Position numbers and translations under genes: made by a program. From Elusimicrobiota bacterium (GTDB lineage: Bacteria > Elusimicrobiota > Elusimicrobia > UBA1565 > UBA9628), in the NCBI GenBank assembly GCA_027451985.1, contig DAIDHS010000016.1, positions 1 through 60,359 of the forward strand: a stretch of DNA of 60,359 nucleotides. Direction: 5' to 3'. Each line of letters starts with the position of its first letter. Within the stretch, counting starts at the first letter, position 1. Positions 17,753 to 25,150 of this stretch are shown piece after piece. Under the pieces are notes generated by a model that saw only the letters and a list, made by a program, of their open reading frames with translations, was not told where the DNA came from and did not search any database.

Positions 17753-18367
17753 ATGGACCTGGACCCGCGAACCCTGAGCGCGCGCGAGCGCTACGCCCTG
17801 CTGATTCAAACCATCGTGCCCCGGCCCATCGCCTGGGTTTCCACCATCGGCGCCCAGGGCGCCTTAAACTTGGCCCCGTTCAGCTTTTTTACGGGCATCG
17901 CGGCCGAGCCCATGAGCGTGTGCTTCGCCCCGGTCAACAACCGGCACGGCGCGGAAAAAGACACGCTCGTCAACATCCGGCAGACCGGAGAATTCGTGGT
18001 CAACTCCGTCAGCGAGGAGAACGCCGCGCGCATGAACGAGACCTCGGCCGAATATCCCCACGGGGTCAGTGAATTCGAGAAGGCGGGGCTCACGCCCGTG
18101 CCCAGCGCGGCGGTCAAGCCGCCGCGCGTCAAGGAATCGCCGATTCAAATGGAGTGCCGTCTCCTGCAGATCGTGACGCTGAGCTCCGGCCCCCTGGGCG
18201 GGCACCTGGTCATCGGCGAGGTCGTCCATTTCCACGCAGCCGAGCCGCCCTGGGACGGACGAGCCATCGGCCGGGAAAAGTTCAAGGCCGTCGGCCGCAT
18301 GGGCGGCGCGTGGTACGCCCGAACGGGAGACTGCTTTGAAATGAAGCGTCCGGAGGCCCTGCGATGA
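17753..18367 (+). CDS. Flavin reductase-like (FMN-binding split-barrel) protein
   Basis: 204 residues. The N-terminus has the family signature: IVPRPIAWVSTIGAQGALNLAPFSFFTGIAAEPMSVCF (seen in two parts around residues 20-60), a classic FMN-binding split barrel of the flavoredoxin/HpaC type. Central CRLLQIVTL and GGHLVIGEVVHFH and C-terminal VGRMGGAWYARTGDCFEM are also typical. Such proteins either supply reduced flavin to a monooxygenase or use FMN directly. It is embedded in the homogentisate cluster and overlaps the next gene by ATGA. No flavin monooxygenase is nearby, so its partner or substrate is unknown. Confidence 0.85.
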   Translation: MDLDPRTLSARERYALLIQTIVPRPIAWVSTIGAQGALNLAPFSFFTGIAAEPMSVCFAPVNNRHGAEKDTLVNIRQTGEFVVNSVSEENAARMNETSAEYPHGVSEFEKAGLTPVPSAAVKPPRVKESPIQMECRLLQIVTLSSGPLGGHLVIGEVVHFHAAEPPWDGRAIGREKFKAVGRMGGAWYARTGDCFEMKRPEALR

Positions 18368-19125
18368 AAAAGCCGTTCCAAAACCTAGTCGTCGATCACA
18401 TGACCTTCCTGGTTGAGCCGCGCTTCTATAAAGTCGCCTACGCCCTGTTTAGGATTATTTTCGGCGTCGATTCCGGAGACATTCTCTACGAGAAGCGGAG
18501 CCGTTGGCCCGGGGCCTCAAAAGAGGAATCCATGACCTTCGCCGCGCGCATTGGAGAAGCCGAGAAAACGCGCGGCCTGGGGCAGAGCATCATCGCCGTG
18601 GTGCAGCCCAGCGAGCCCAGGGGCCAGAAATCCCACGTGAGGGACATGCTCAAGAACCGCGGCGGCAGCGCCCATTGGCAGCACATCGCGCTACGCACCC
18701 CGGATTTGCTGGCCTTTCACCGCCATGCTTCAGAGAGGGGCGTCAACTTCATCACGCCCATCCTCAAAGATGCCGAGGAGGATCTCATCCAGGTCTTCAG
18801 CGGCGAATGGATTCTCCCCGGGCGCGCGCCGTCCGGAATCTTCTTCGAGTTCGTTCAGCGCAGCCCCGGACGCGGTCTTCTTAAAAAATTGGCGGCGGCC
18901 AATCGGCAATCCTGGTTCCGAGACAAGACTTTTCTGGGCCTTTATCAAGAAAAAGAGACCGAATACCGAAGCGGGAAAGTCGTCCCATTCATCGATCCGG
19001 AGCTTTTCTCGCGCATCGAAAAAATCCTGGCCCCCAAACCGCTTTGGAAAATTTCCAAGGCCGACCTGGCCCGGGTGGAGCGGGAAATGAAGCGCTTCGC
19101 GAAAAAACGCAAACGCGGGAACTAA
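18364..19125 (+). CDS. Half-size 4-hydroxyphenylpyruvate dioxygenase-like (VOC) protein
   Basis: 253 residues. The sequence matches only the C-terminal, catalytic half of HPPD (Pseudomonas-type enzymes are about 357 residues). All three Fe(II) ligands have clear counterparts: H12 (LVVDHMTFLV), H107 (HWQHIALRTPDLL) and E162 (GIFFEFVQR). The usual N-terminal domain is missing; the start ATG overlaps the previous stop (ATGA), so no upstream part was lost to misannotation. The last 60 residues are a basic helical tail. Position next to homogentisate dioxygenase suggests it makes homogentisate from 4-hydroxyphenylpyruvate; a related VOC dioxygenase is the alternative. Confidence 0.75.
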   Translation: MKKPFQNLVVDHMTFLVEPRFYKVAYALFRIIFGVDSGDILYEKRSRWPGASKEESMTFAARIGEAEKTRGLGQSIIAVVQPSEPRGQKSHVRDMLKNRGGSAHWQHIALRTPDLLAFHRHASERGVNFITPILKDAEEDLIQVFSGEWILPGRAPSGIFFEFVQRSPGRGLLKKLAAANRQSWFRDKTFLGLYQEKETEYRSGKVVPFIDPELFSRIEKILAPKPLWKISKADLARVEREMKRFAKKRKRGN

Positions 19126-19129
19126 CCCC

Positions 19130-19948
19130 ATGGAAGAACAGGACTCAGAACAAACGTCTGCGCCCAAACGCCGCACAGGCGCTCCTCTCGCCCTGGCCGC
19201 CGCCGTGGCCGCCCTGGTCTCTTTGGCCGTCTACGGCCGCTACCGCCAAGAAATGCGAAACTCCTCCAAGACCAACCTCAGCGGGTTCGACATCGCGCAA
19301 AGCCAGATGCCGGCCTCGACGCCTCCTCCCCTTGCCCCCCCGCCCGAAGCGGCGCAGCCTCCCGCCAGCGGCGGTCTGTCCTTAATCAGAGGAGGATTCC
19401 AAGCGCCCCCGCGAAACACCGCGGCTTCGCCCGCCCAGCGGGTCAACGAGTCGCTCACGGCCGCCTGCCGCGCTCACGAAAGCGAGGTGAGGGCGCTGGC
19501 CATAGCCTACACCAAGAAATATCCGATCATCGCTCAATACGGCCGCGACTGGATGAGTTACCCGGATTTGCGGAAGCTCGACTACAACTACATGAACAAC
19601 CACGATCCCGTCGCCTTTATCAGGGGCGTCGCGGCCTCTCCCAATTTTCGCATTCTGGTGCGCAAATACGCGGGCCAGCCCGCCATCCAGTCTTTTGCCA
19701 AGGACGTCGTCACTCATGCGCCCGCGGATGTTCTCGCGGCCGCCTCCAACTACCTAAACAACAACCAAAACATGACGTCGGTGGCCAACATGGTTCTAAC
19801 GGCGCTGGGACTCCCGCCGGGGCTCATCGGCGCAAACGGCTCCGGCGCGCCGCAAATCGACGCCGGGGCGATGATTCAATCCATCCTCAACAATCCGCCC
19901 GGCCAGCCGCAGCAACAAGGCGGCACCCCGACCCTGTCGCAGCCTTAA
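19130..19948 (+). CDS. Membrane-anchored protein of unknown function
   Basis: 272 residues, not recognised. Residues about 18-38 (APLALAAAVAALVSLAVYG) form one transmembrane or signal-anchor segment. A proline-rich linker (TPPPLAPPPEAAQPP) follows, then a helical domain with SLTAACRAHESEVRALAIAYTKKYP and a C-terminal Gln/Pro/Gly-rich tail. The segment IAQYGRDWMSYPDLRKL, then NNHDPVAFIRGVAASPNF, may be the functional core. It begins four bases after the HPPD-like gene and is probably the last gene of that transcript; a link to aromatic degradation is not evident. The stop lies 15 bases from that of the convergent small lipoprotein gene. Confidence 0.7.
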   Translation: MEEQDSEQTSAPKRRTGAPLALAAAVAALVSLAVYGRYRQEMRNSSKTNLSGFDIAQSQMPASTPPPLAPPPEAAQPPASGGLSLIRGGFQAPPRNTAASPAQRVNESLTAACRAHESEVRALAIAYTKKYPIIAQYGRDWMSYPDLRKLDYNYMNNHDPVAFIRGVAASPNFRILVRKYAGQPAIQSFAKDVVTHAPADVLAAASNYLNNNQNMTSVANMVLTALGLPPGLIGANGSGAPQIDAGAMIQSILNNPPGQPQQQGGTPTLSQP

Positions 19949-19963
19949 TCCGGAGCGTCCAAG

Positions 19964-20245
19964 CTACTGATTCGCCGGGCACTGCCCGTTAGCCGGCATA
20001 TTTGGGTTCGAACTGCAGGTCCATTGGCAGTTCGTCTGGCTCTGGCAGGCAACTGTGTGCTCCTGAGTGCACTGATTGATGACGGATTGCGGCGGGGTTG
20101 AAGAGGATGCGGGCGGCATGCAACTGACGCCTCCCTGGCTGCATCCTCCGGAACAGCCGGCAATCCCGGTCGTCATTCCCATGCAGGCGATGCTTAAAAG
20201 AAACAAAAAAGTGCTCCCCATCAAAAGCCTTTTCTTTAGATTCAT
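19964..20245 (-). CDS. Small cysteine-rich lipoprotein
   Basis: 93 residues, unrecognised. A signal peptide with charged MNLKKRLL and a hydrophobic core ends in the lipobox IAGC (C31). Nine cysteines in all (21, 31, 35, 42, 59, 67, 73, 77, 89), seven of them after the lipidated one, suggest disulfide bonds in the periplasm or metal binding. The remainder is rich in Ser, Gln, Pro and Asn. Strong Shine-Dalgarno (AAGGGAG) seven bases before the ATG, and a near-consensus promoter upstream, indicate high expression. It is monocistronic. Confidence 0.75.
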   Translation of the reverse strand: MNLKKRLLMGSTFLFLLSIACMGMTTGIAGCSGGCSQGGVSCMPPASSSTPPQSVINQCTQEHTVACQSQTNCQWTCSSNPNMPANGQCPANQ

Positions 20246-20272
20246 AAATCTCCCTTCCTGCCCATGACTATT

Positions 20273-20301
20273 AGTTTATGGCCGCTTATCCTGATTGTCA
20301 A
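20273..20301 (-). promoter_or_regulatory. Promoter of the small cysteine-rich lipoprotein gene
   Basis: Consensus TTGACA (20301-20296), 17-nt spacer, TAAACT (20278-20273) on the minus strand; leader of about 25 nt containing the Shine-Dalgarno. One of the two best sigma70-type promoters in the window. Confidence 0.7.
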
Positions 20302-20341
20302 TCCTCACCGCCGCTTTTATCCGAATTTTTACCGCCCGGCC

Positions 20342-21262
20342 CTAAAGATTCCTTAAAAACTTATCCGCCACGTAGCGCGGCAACCAAAAAAGATTGACGA
20401 TGGACGAGTAGTGCCCGAAAGGCACCCAAACCTGCCGGCTGTCCGGGAAAGCATATTTGAGCTTGCGGGCGTAGATTCTGGGGATAATCTCGTCGAACCA
20501 CCCGTTCATTAGGAATACTTTTTTTCCTTTGTTCTGCGCGCGGTAGTCAATGGGATCGAGTCCAGGCCACTCCCTGGACAGTTCTTCCGGTGTCACCTTG
20601 AGCTTGCGGATGAATGCCCGCGTCATGGCACTGTGTTCTATCAAGTGCGGGAAATCAGCGCCACCTAAAAGAAAGACCGCGTATTTCGGGATTGGATCTA
20701 CCGAATAAACCGTCGCGCCGACCAAAGAGCCCAAGCTGATACCGAAAATTCCGATGCGATGCGGATCCACGAAAGGGTTTTTGCGAATCCACGCCAGCGT
20801 CCGCCTGGCATCGAGGACCGATTCCCGGAAATTGAACGCCAGCTCGCGCGCGCTGTGGGCCAAAAAGACCTGGCCGCTGGGGACCAGCGGCGCCGGGCGG
20901 CGATGGAACTGATAGGGCATCTCGATCCACATTACCGCGAAGCCGTCTTTGCGGAACCGCTTCATGAACTGATTCTCAATCCAAATATTCGGCTCTGCCA
21001 TGCCCGGCAGAACCAGGATGCACGGATAGCGCTTGCCGACGGGGCCGTTGGGAACGAAAAAATGCCCCCAGACCGTGTTGTTCGGCTTGAACAGGCTCTT
21101 GAGCGCGGTCGGATATTTGACGAGATATTCCGTATCCATTGGCCCGCGCTTGACCATCGTAACGGCCGCGGAAAAGGGTTTGTTCGGGTAATCCAGCGGG
21201 CCGGCCCAGAGCCGCGCGCTCATTCCCGACGCGAAAAGAATAGCCAGAGCTATCCGAAGCAT
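20342..21262 (-). CDS. Secreted alpha/beta hydrolase (dienelactone/prolyl-oligopeptidase-like)
   Basis: 306 residues with a signal peptide (LRIALAILFASGMSARLWAG). The fold markers are FFVPNGPVGKRYPCILVLPGMAEP (oxyanion strand), the nucleophile elbow GIFGISLGSLVG (Ser in GISLG), an acid in NGWFDEIIPR, and the catalytic His in PFGHYSSI. Residues DPHRIGIFG before the elbow are typical of acetyl-xylan-esterase and prolyl-oligopeptidase relatives. Substrate unknown; probably an ester. Its ATG overlaps the stop of the porin-like gene (TGATG), so the two are translated together, and the hydrolase may act on a compound the porin admits. This is inference. Confidence 0.82.
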   Translation of the reverse strand: MLRIALAILFASGMSARLWAGPLDYPNKPFSAAVTMVKRGPMDTEYLVKYPTALKSLFKPNNTVWGHFFVPNGPVGKRYPCILVLPGMAEPNIWIENQFMKRFRKDGFAVMWIEMPYQFHRRPAPLVPSGQVFLAHSARELAFNFRESVLDARRTLAWIRKNPFVDPHRIGIFGISLGSLVGATVYSVDPIPKYAVFLLGGADFPHLIEHSAMTRAFIRKLKVTPEELSREWPGLDPIDYRAQNKGKKVFLMNGWFDEIIPRIYARKLKYAFPDSRQVWVPFGHYSSIVNLFWLPRYVADKFLRNL

Positions 21263-22803
21263 CAGAATCCCACCACAAACGAAAGGGCTGTCTGATAGAC
21301 GTTAATCCGGCCCAAGGAATTCGGCAGGCTCGCCAGAACGGAATTTGTCTCGGCCGTTGAATTTCCCGGAGCATAAACATTTCCATCCGAGGCGCGGCCA
21401 AGGACCCAGTAAGATCCCTCTAATTTCAGCCAAAAATGATCAGAAATTTGGTAGTTCAGCGCGGCAGTATATTTATCCATCTGCGTGGTGACCCGCGGTC
21501 CCGTAGGGCTAAGCGCATCCAAGGAAGAATACTCCGTGCCGTTAGCATACTGATTTAAAAATAAATCCAATGCTGGGCCTCGGCGCCACATCTGATTAAA
21601 CACCACAATTCCCGTCAGCCTTTTTCCAAAGGGCGGCTTTTTCATCACAGGAAACGCCGCCTGCACGTAGTAACCCTGATTAATCTCAAAATCCTCTCCC
21701 AGCGATACCGTTGTGTTGGAAGTGTCGCTCCCGAAAGAACCTTGGGTTATTTCTATCGGAGCCAAAAACTGATTCAGGCTGTAAACATACTCACTCGCGA
21801 ATTTTATTCCTTTATAGTCGAAAGTCAGGTCGGCATCGTATATCTGGTAGTTCAAGTTCTGCTCCAGATTGTATTCCCCCCCCATGGCGGACAGGCCCAA
21901 ATTCACGCCGTTTAAATTGGACTCGTTTTCCGGGATGGGCCACGGCAGCCGCAAATCCCCGAGGGCGAAAACCACGCGCGCTCCGGGCGACTTTGAGTTG
22001 TTGTTGTCCGCCAAATTATTGTCCTGATGGCCGAAATCGATGTTCGTGCCGTCTCCGGGGATGGGAGGAACGCCGAGATTGTCCGTGTTGGGGAAGGTCC
22101 TCAGGCGATTATTTTCCTCTCCCAAGCCGTTGACTACGAAAAACGTGATTTCATCGGGAATCCACGACTTGTCGATGGGCGGGTAATAGCTGATTCGTCC
22201 GCCCAGGTCGGTATAACCAACCGTCAACGGCGGGCGCGGAGAATTGAGACGAACCACCAAGTCCAAGCTGTCAGGAGAGGCAAATAAGAGAGGCCGCGTG
22301 ACGGTTAAAAAATCGTCTGGCCGGTAAAGCTCGTTGTAGCGCCCGAATGGAACCAAAAATTTGCCCGCCTGGATACGGGTGTGCGGCAGACGGTCGTATT
22401 CGGCGTTGAGCTGGCTCAACTGGATTTGACCCTGGCTGGACGTCGGCATGTTCCACTCGATGAGAAAGGGGACATTGTCCGCGATGGGCCCGCCGATCCC
22501 GAAATACATGTCCGCCAGATACACCTCGTCTTGGATCTGGGCCTCGTATTGAGGATAGCGCGGCCCCACGTTGCGCCAATTGAAGGATGCGCTGCCCTCC
22601 AAGTCCATTTCGGAGAGGCGCTTAAAAAACGACGCTAGTTTAGGATGAATGGAGACAGCGCTTGAAAATTTGTTTAAGGAAAAACTGGAGGAAGAAGCGC
22701 TGACTTCGGGCGTTGCGGCCCGAGATGAAAATGAAAGGAGTGCCGCCGCCACAAAGGCTAGGATCGCGCATTGACAGGATCGGGCAAAAAAGCTAGCATT
22801 CAT
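21262..22803 (-). CDS. Porin-like outer-membrane protein
   Basis: 513 residues from the ATG at 22803; another in-frame ATG lies four codons upstream, inside the -10 region. Signal peptide to about residue 30. A short helical stretch (HPKLASFFKRLSEMDLEGSA) precedes a long beta-rich body with repeated aromatic-ended strands (IQAGKFLVPFGRYNELYRPDDFL, GYYVQAAFPVM, FWLKLEGSYWVLG) and a terminal Phe (ALSFVVGF), the usual C-terminal barrel signal. The motif AGKFLVPFG is shared by phosphate-selective and related porins. Substrate unknown. Co-transcribed with the hydrolase downstream. Confidence 0.8.
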   Translation of the reverse strand: MNASFFARSCQCAILAFVAAALLSFSSRAATPEVSASSSSFSLNKFSSAVSIHPKLASFFKRLSEMDLEGSASFNWRNVGPRYPQYEAQIQDEVYLADMYFGIGGPIADNVPFLIEWNMPTSSQGQIQLSQLNAEYDRLPHTRIQAGKFLVPFGRYNELYRPDDFLTVTRPLLFASPDSLDLVVRLNSPRPPLTVGYTDLGGRISYYPPIDKSWIPDEITFFVVNGLGEENNRLRTFPNTDNLGVPPIPGDGTNIDFGHQDNNLADNNNSKSPGARVVFALGDLRLPWPIPENESNLNGVNLGLSAMGGEYNLEQNLNYQIYDADLTFDYKGIKFASEYVYSLNQFLAPIEITQGSFGSDTSNTTVSLGEDFEINQGYYVQAAFPVMKKPPFGKRLTGIVVFNQMWRRGPALDLFLNQYANGTEYSSLDALSPTGPRVTTQMDKYTAALNYQISDHFWLKLEGSYWVLGRASDGNVYAPGNSTAETNSVLASLPNSLGRINVYQTALSFVVGF

Positions 22804-22813
22804 GCGCAGCCGC

Positions 22814-22819
22814 ATTTTA
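22814..22819 (-). promoter_or_regulatory. -10 box of the porin-like gene, probably leaderless
   Basis: TAAAAT (22819-22814, minus strand) ends 10 nt before the ATG at 22803; no Shine-Dalgarno is seen between. Its position favours this start over the ATG at 22815. Confidence 0.45.
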
Positions 22820-22847
22820 GCACTTTTACCGAAGGGAGAACGGCGAA

Positions 22848-23162
22848 ATGGCTTACGTAATCACGGATAAATGCCTCGGCGAAGTCTACGCCGACTGCGT
22901 GGAAGTTTGCCCGGTCGAATGCATTCACCCCGGCCAATACAAGAACGAAGGCTTCATGATCATCGACCCGGAGGTCTGCATCGACTGCGGCGTCTGCCTT
23001 CCGGAGTGTCCCATTGGCGCCATCGTGGGCTCCACCGACGAGAGCCCGGAGTGGGCAAAAATCAACGCCGAGCTGGCGCCTGCCTTCAAGAACAACGCCA
23101 AGGTCACGCCCAGGCCGGCCAACGATCCGCCGCGGAAACCCGAAAACAAGCTCGTTCGCTAG
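22848..23162 (+). CDS. fdxA: 7Fe-8S ferredoxin
   Basis: 104 residues. Two cluster motifs: C-x7-C-x3-CP in the first (DKCLGEVYADCVEVCPVECI) and CIDCGVCLPECPIGAI in the second. The altered first motif with the eight-residue insert is that of FdxA-type seven-iron ferredoxins carrying one [3Fe-4S] and one [4Fe-4S] cluster. The C-terminal extension (SPEWAKINAELAPAF) is also typical. It is a low-potential electron carrier in the cytoplasm. A strong Shine-Dalgarno (AAGGGAG) precedes the ATG. It heads a long plus-strand run up to the aconitase gene. Confidence 0.92.
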   Translation: MAYVITDKCLGEVYADCVEVCPVECIHPGQYKNEGFMIIDPEVCIDCGVCLPECPIGAIVGSTDESPEWAKINAELAPAFKNNAKVTPRPANDPPRKPENKLVR

Positions 23163-23179
23163 GCCGCCTTTTCGGCGCG

Positions 23180-25120
23180 TTGCTGTTTTTCCGGCTTCTG
23201 GCATTGCCGGCGAAGTCCGGTTTCTGCATGTCCTACACCATCGTCCACAGGACTCCGCTCGACGTTGCACGCGACAGCGTTGCGGGGTTGACGGCTGTCC
23301 CATTCTCGGAAGGCCTATTCAAAACCACCGGAACGGCCGCTGAACTCGTCTCTCCCGCTCTGAACCCGCCCGAACCCTTTGACCGGCTCGTCGGTTCTTG
23401 GAACGCCGCCATTCCATCCTCGGGCACGCTGATTCTACAGGCAAAAATTTTTCTAACCGGACCGGGCAAGCGCGCCTGGTCCCCCTGGTTTGAGCTTGGG
23501 CGCCGGGAGAACGGCCAATTCCAGTCTCCGGGACGCCAAGAGAACTCCTACGGTTTTGTGAACGCGGATACCCTGACGCTCCCAAGGCCAGCCTCGGCTT
23601 TCCGTTATCGAGTGATCCTCCGGCAGCCGGCTTCGGCTAGCGCCCTTTTAAAGCTCGTTGCGATCAGCGTGTCGGATGGGAAAATGGCCGCGGAAAAGCC
23701 GTTTTTTCAGGGGCCGTGGGTCCGCGAGATCCACGTCGCACCGCGCTCCCAAATGACGGTGCAATCGAAATATAGCCGCGACATCTGCAGTCCGACCTCC
23801 CTAGCCATGGTGCTCTCGCATTGGGGCGAAACCCTGCCGACCCGCAAGGTCGCCGAACTCGTCCAAGACAAAACCTCGGAGATATTTGGCGATTGGACGT
23901 TCAATACCGCCTTCGCGGGCTCCGGAAGGTTGATGGGCTATTTTTCGTATTTAGATTCGCTACGCGCGCTTCAAGACGAAATTGCCGCGGGACGCCCGGT
24001 CGTCACCAGCATCTCGTTTAGTTCGGGCGAGCTCTCCGGCGCGCCCATTCCAAAAACCAATGGGCACTTGGTTCTCGTCGTCGGATTTACCCGCACGGGA
24101 GACGTCATCGCGCTCGATCCTGCGGCTCCAAACGCAAAAAGTGCGCGCCGCATTTATCGCCGCCGACAGTTCCGAAAGGTTTGGCTCCTGCATAAAAGAG
24201 GCGCCGCCTACCTCATCGGTCCGCTGGGAAACCTCCGGATGTACATCGGCGTGACGGCCGCCGATCTCGTGGCTGCGCCGGAAACCCATTCCACATTAAA
24301 CCGCCACGACTCTCGGCGGCTCTCCCAGGTCATTTACGGTGAGCCCGTACTGGTGCGCGCCGTTCGGGACAATTGGGCCCAAGTAAACGTGGAGGACCAG
24401 CTCCATTTTTCCAAAAACCGCTGGATTGGATACCCCGGGTGGGTTCGCGCGCAAAGCCTCGAGTACGCGGCGGCGCCGCCCAGCAACCGCATAGTGAAAA
24501 CCAGAGCCGTGAACGGAATTTCCAGCGGTCGGAATGTCGCGTTCTCCCTCGGGACCGAACTGGACGCCGTGGCCACAAGCGGCCGCACAACGACCGTCCG
24601 TCTGCTCAACTCGCAAACAGCCCAAGTTCCCGCTGCGGCGCTGGAAACCCTGTCACCCACCGGCAGCAACAGCAAACGGAAGCGAATCCTCGACGCCGCA
24701 TCTCGTTTCCTGGGACTGCGCTATGTTTGGGGCGGGCGCTCGGGCGTACAGGCGAAACCGTCCTGGGGCGTGGACTGCTCCGGCCTCGCCAGTCTGGCCT
24801 ACCGCGTCGCCGGACTCGCGATTCCTCGAGACGCGGCGGATCAAAAAAGACGCGCACAGCCCGTCTCCGCGAAAAGCATGAAGCCCGGAGACCTGGTTTT
24901 CCTAAGCGCGCCCGGCGACGCGGCGCGCATCATCCACGTGATGATTTACGCGGGAAAAGATTCCTTCCTTGAAAGCCGCGCGCGCCGAGGCGCGCACCGC
25001 GGAACTTTCTCTGCTCGGTTCGGCGTCCCACTTTCCGATTTAAAACAAGGGCAGGCGGTCCTGGATCGCGCGCTGACCCCGCCGCGCACGCGCCGGATTT
25101 ATTTCGGGACTTACTTCTAG
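23180..25120 (+). CDS. Exported two-protease protein: C39-like peptidase plus NlpC/P60 hydrolase
   Basis: Numbering is from the ATG at 23228 (630 residues); a TTG at 23180 adds MLFFRLLALPAKSGFC, a plausible signal sequence, and is preferred because the protein should be exported. About residues 170-340 are a C39_2-like papain fold: nucleophile C187 (RDICSPTSLAMVLSHWG), His in NGHLVLVVGF, Asp in VIALDPAAPN. An SH3-like stretch (about 380-500) leads to an NlpC/P60 domain with C517 (VDCSGLASLAY), the GRSGV loop and His in RIIHVMIYAG. Both should cut peptides, the second the peptidoglycan stem. The next gene is an amidase, so a cell-wall-remodelling pair is likely. The double-protease fusion is unusual. 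Confidence 0.82.
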   Translation: MLFFRLLALPAKSGFCMSYTIVHRTPLDVARDSVAGLTAVPFSEGLFKTTGTAAELVSPALNPPEPFDRLVGSWNAAIPSSGTLILQAKIFLTGPGKRAWSPWFELGRRENGQFQSPGRQENSYGFVNADTLTLPRPASAFRYRVILRQPASASALLKLVAISVSDGKMAAEKPFFQGPWVREIHVAPRSQMTVQSKYSRDICSPTSLAMVLSHWGETLPTRKVAELVQDKTSEIFGDWTFNTAFAGSGRLMGYFSYLDSLRALQDEIAAGRPVVTSISFSSGELSGAPIPKTNGHLVLVVGFTRTGDVIALDPAAPNAKSARRIYRRRQFRKVWLLHKRGAAYLIGPLGNLRMYIGVTAADLVAAPETHSTLNRHDSRRLSQVIYGEPVLVRAVRDNWAQVNVEDQLHFSKNRWIGYPGWVRAQSLEYAAAPPSNRIVKTRAVNGISSGRNVAFSLGTELDAVATSGRTTTVRLLNSQTAQVPAAALETLSPTGSNSKRKRILDAASRFLGLRYVWGGRSGVQAKPSWGVDCSGLASLAYRVAGLAIPRDAADQKRRAQPVSAKSMKPGDLVFLSAPGDAARIIHVMIYAGKDSFLESRARRGAHRGTFSARFGVPLSDLKQGQAVLDRALTPPRTRRIYFGTYF

Positions 25121-25138
25121 ACTTCCTTAATAAAGAGG

Positions 25139-25144
25139 TAAGAT
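25139..25144 (+). promoter_or_regulatory. Possible -10 box before the amidase gene
   Basis: TAAGAT (25139-25144) ends 6 nt before the ATG at 25151. A GAGGT at 25135-25139 could instead be a Shine-Dalgarno with long spacing, so leaderless or leadered expression cannot be decided. Confidence 0.3.
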
Positions 25145-25150
25145 TACAGA

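Noticed and set aside
22871-23179. N-terminal extension of the double protease through the ferredoxin gene
   Set aside because: Out-of-frame overlap with a clear ferredoxin; product is Arg-rich and not family-like.
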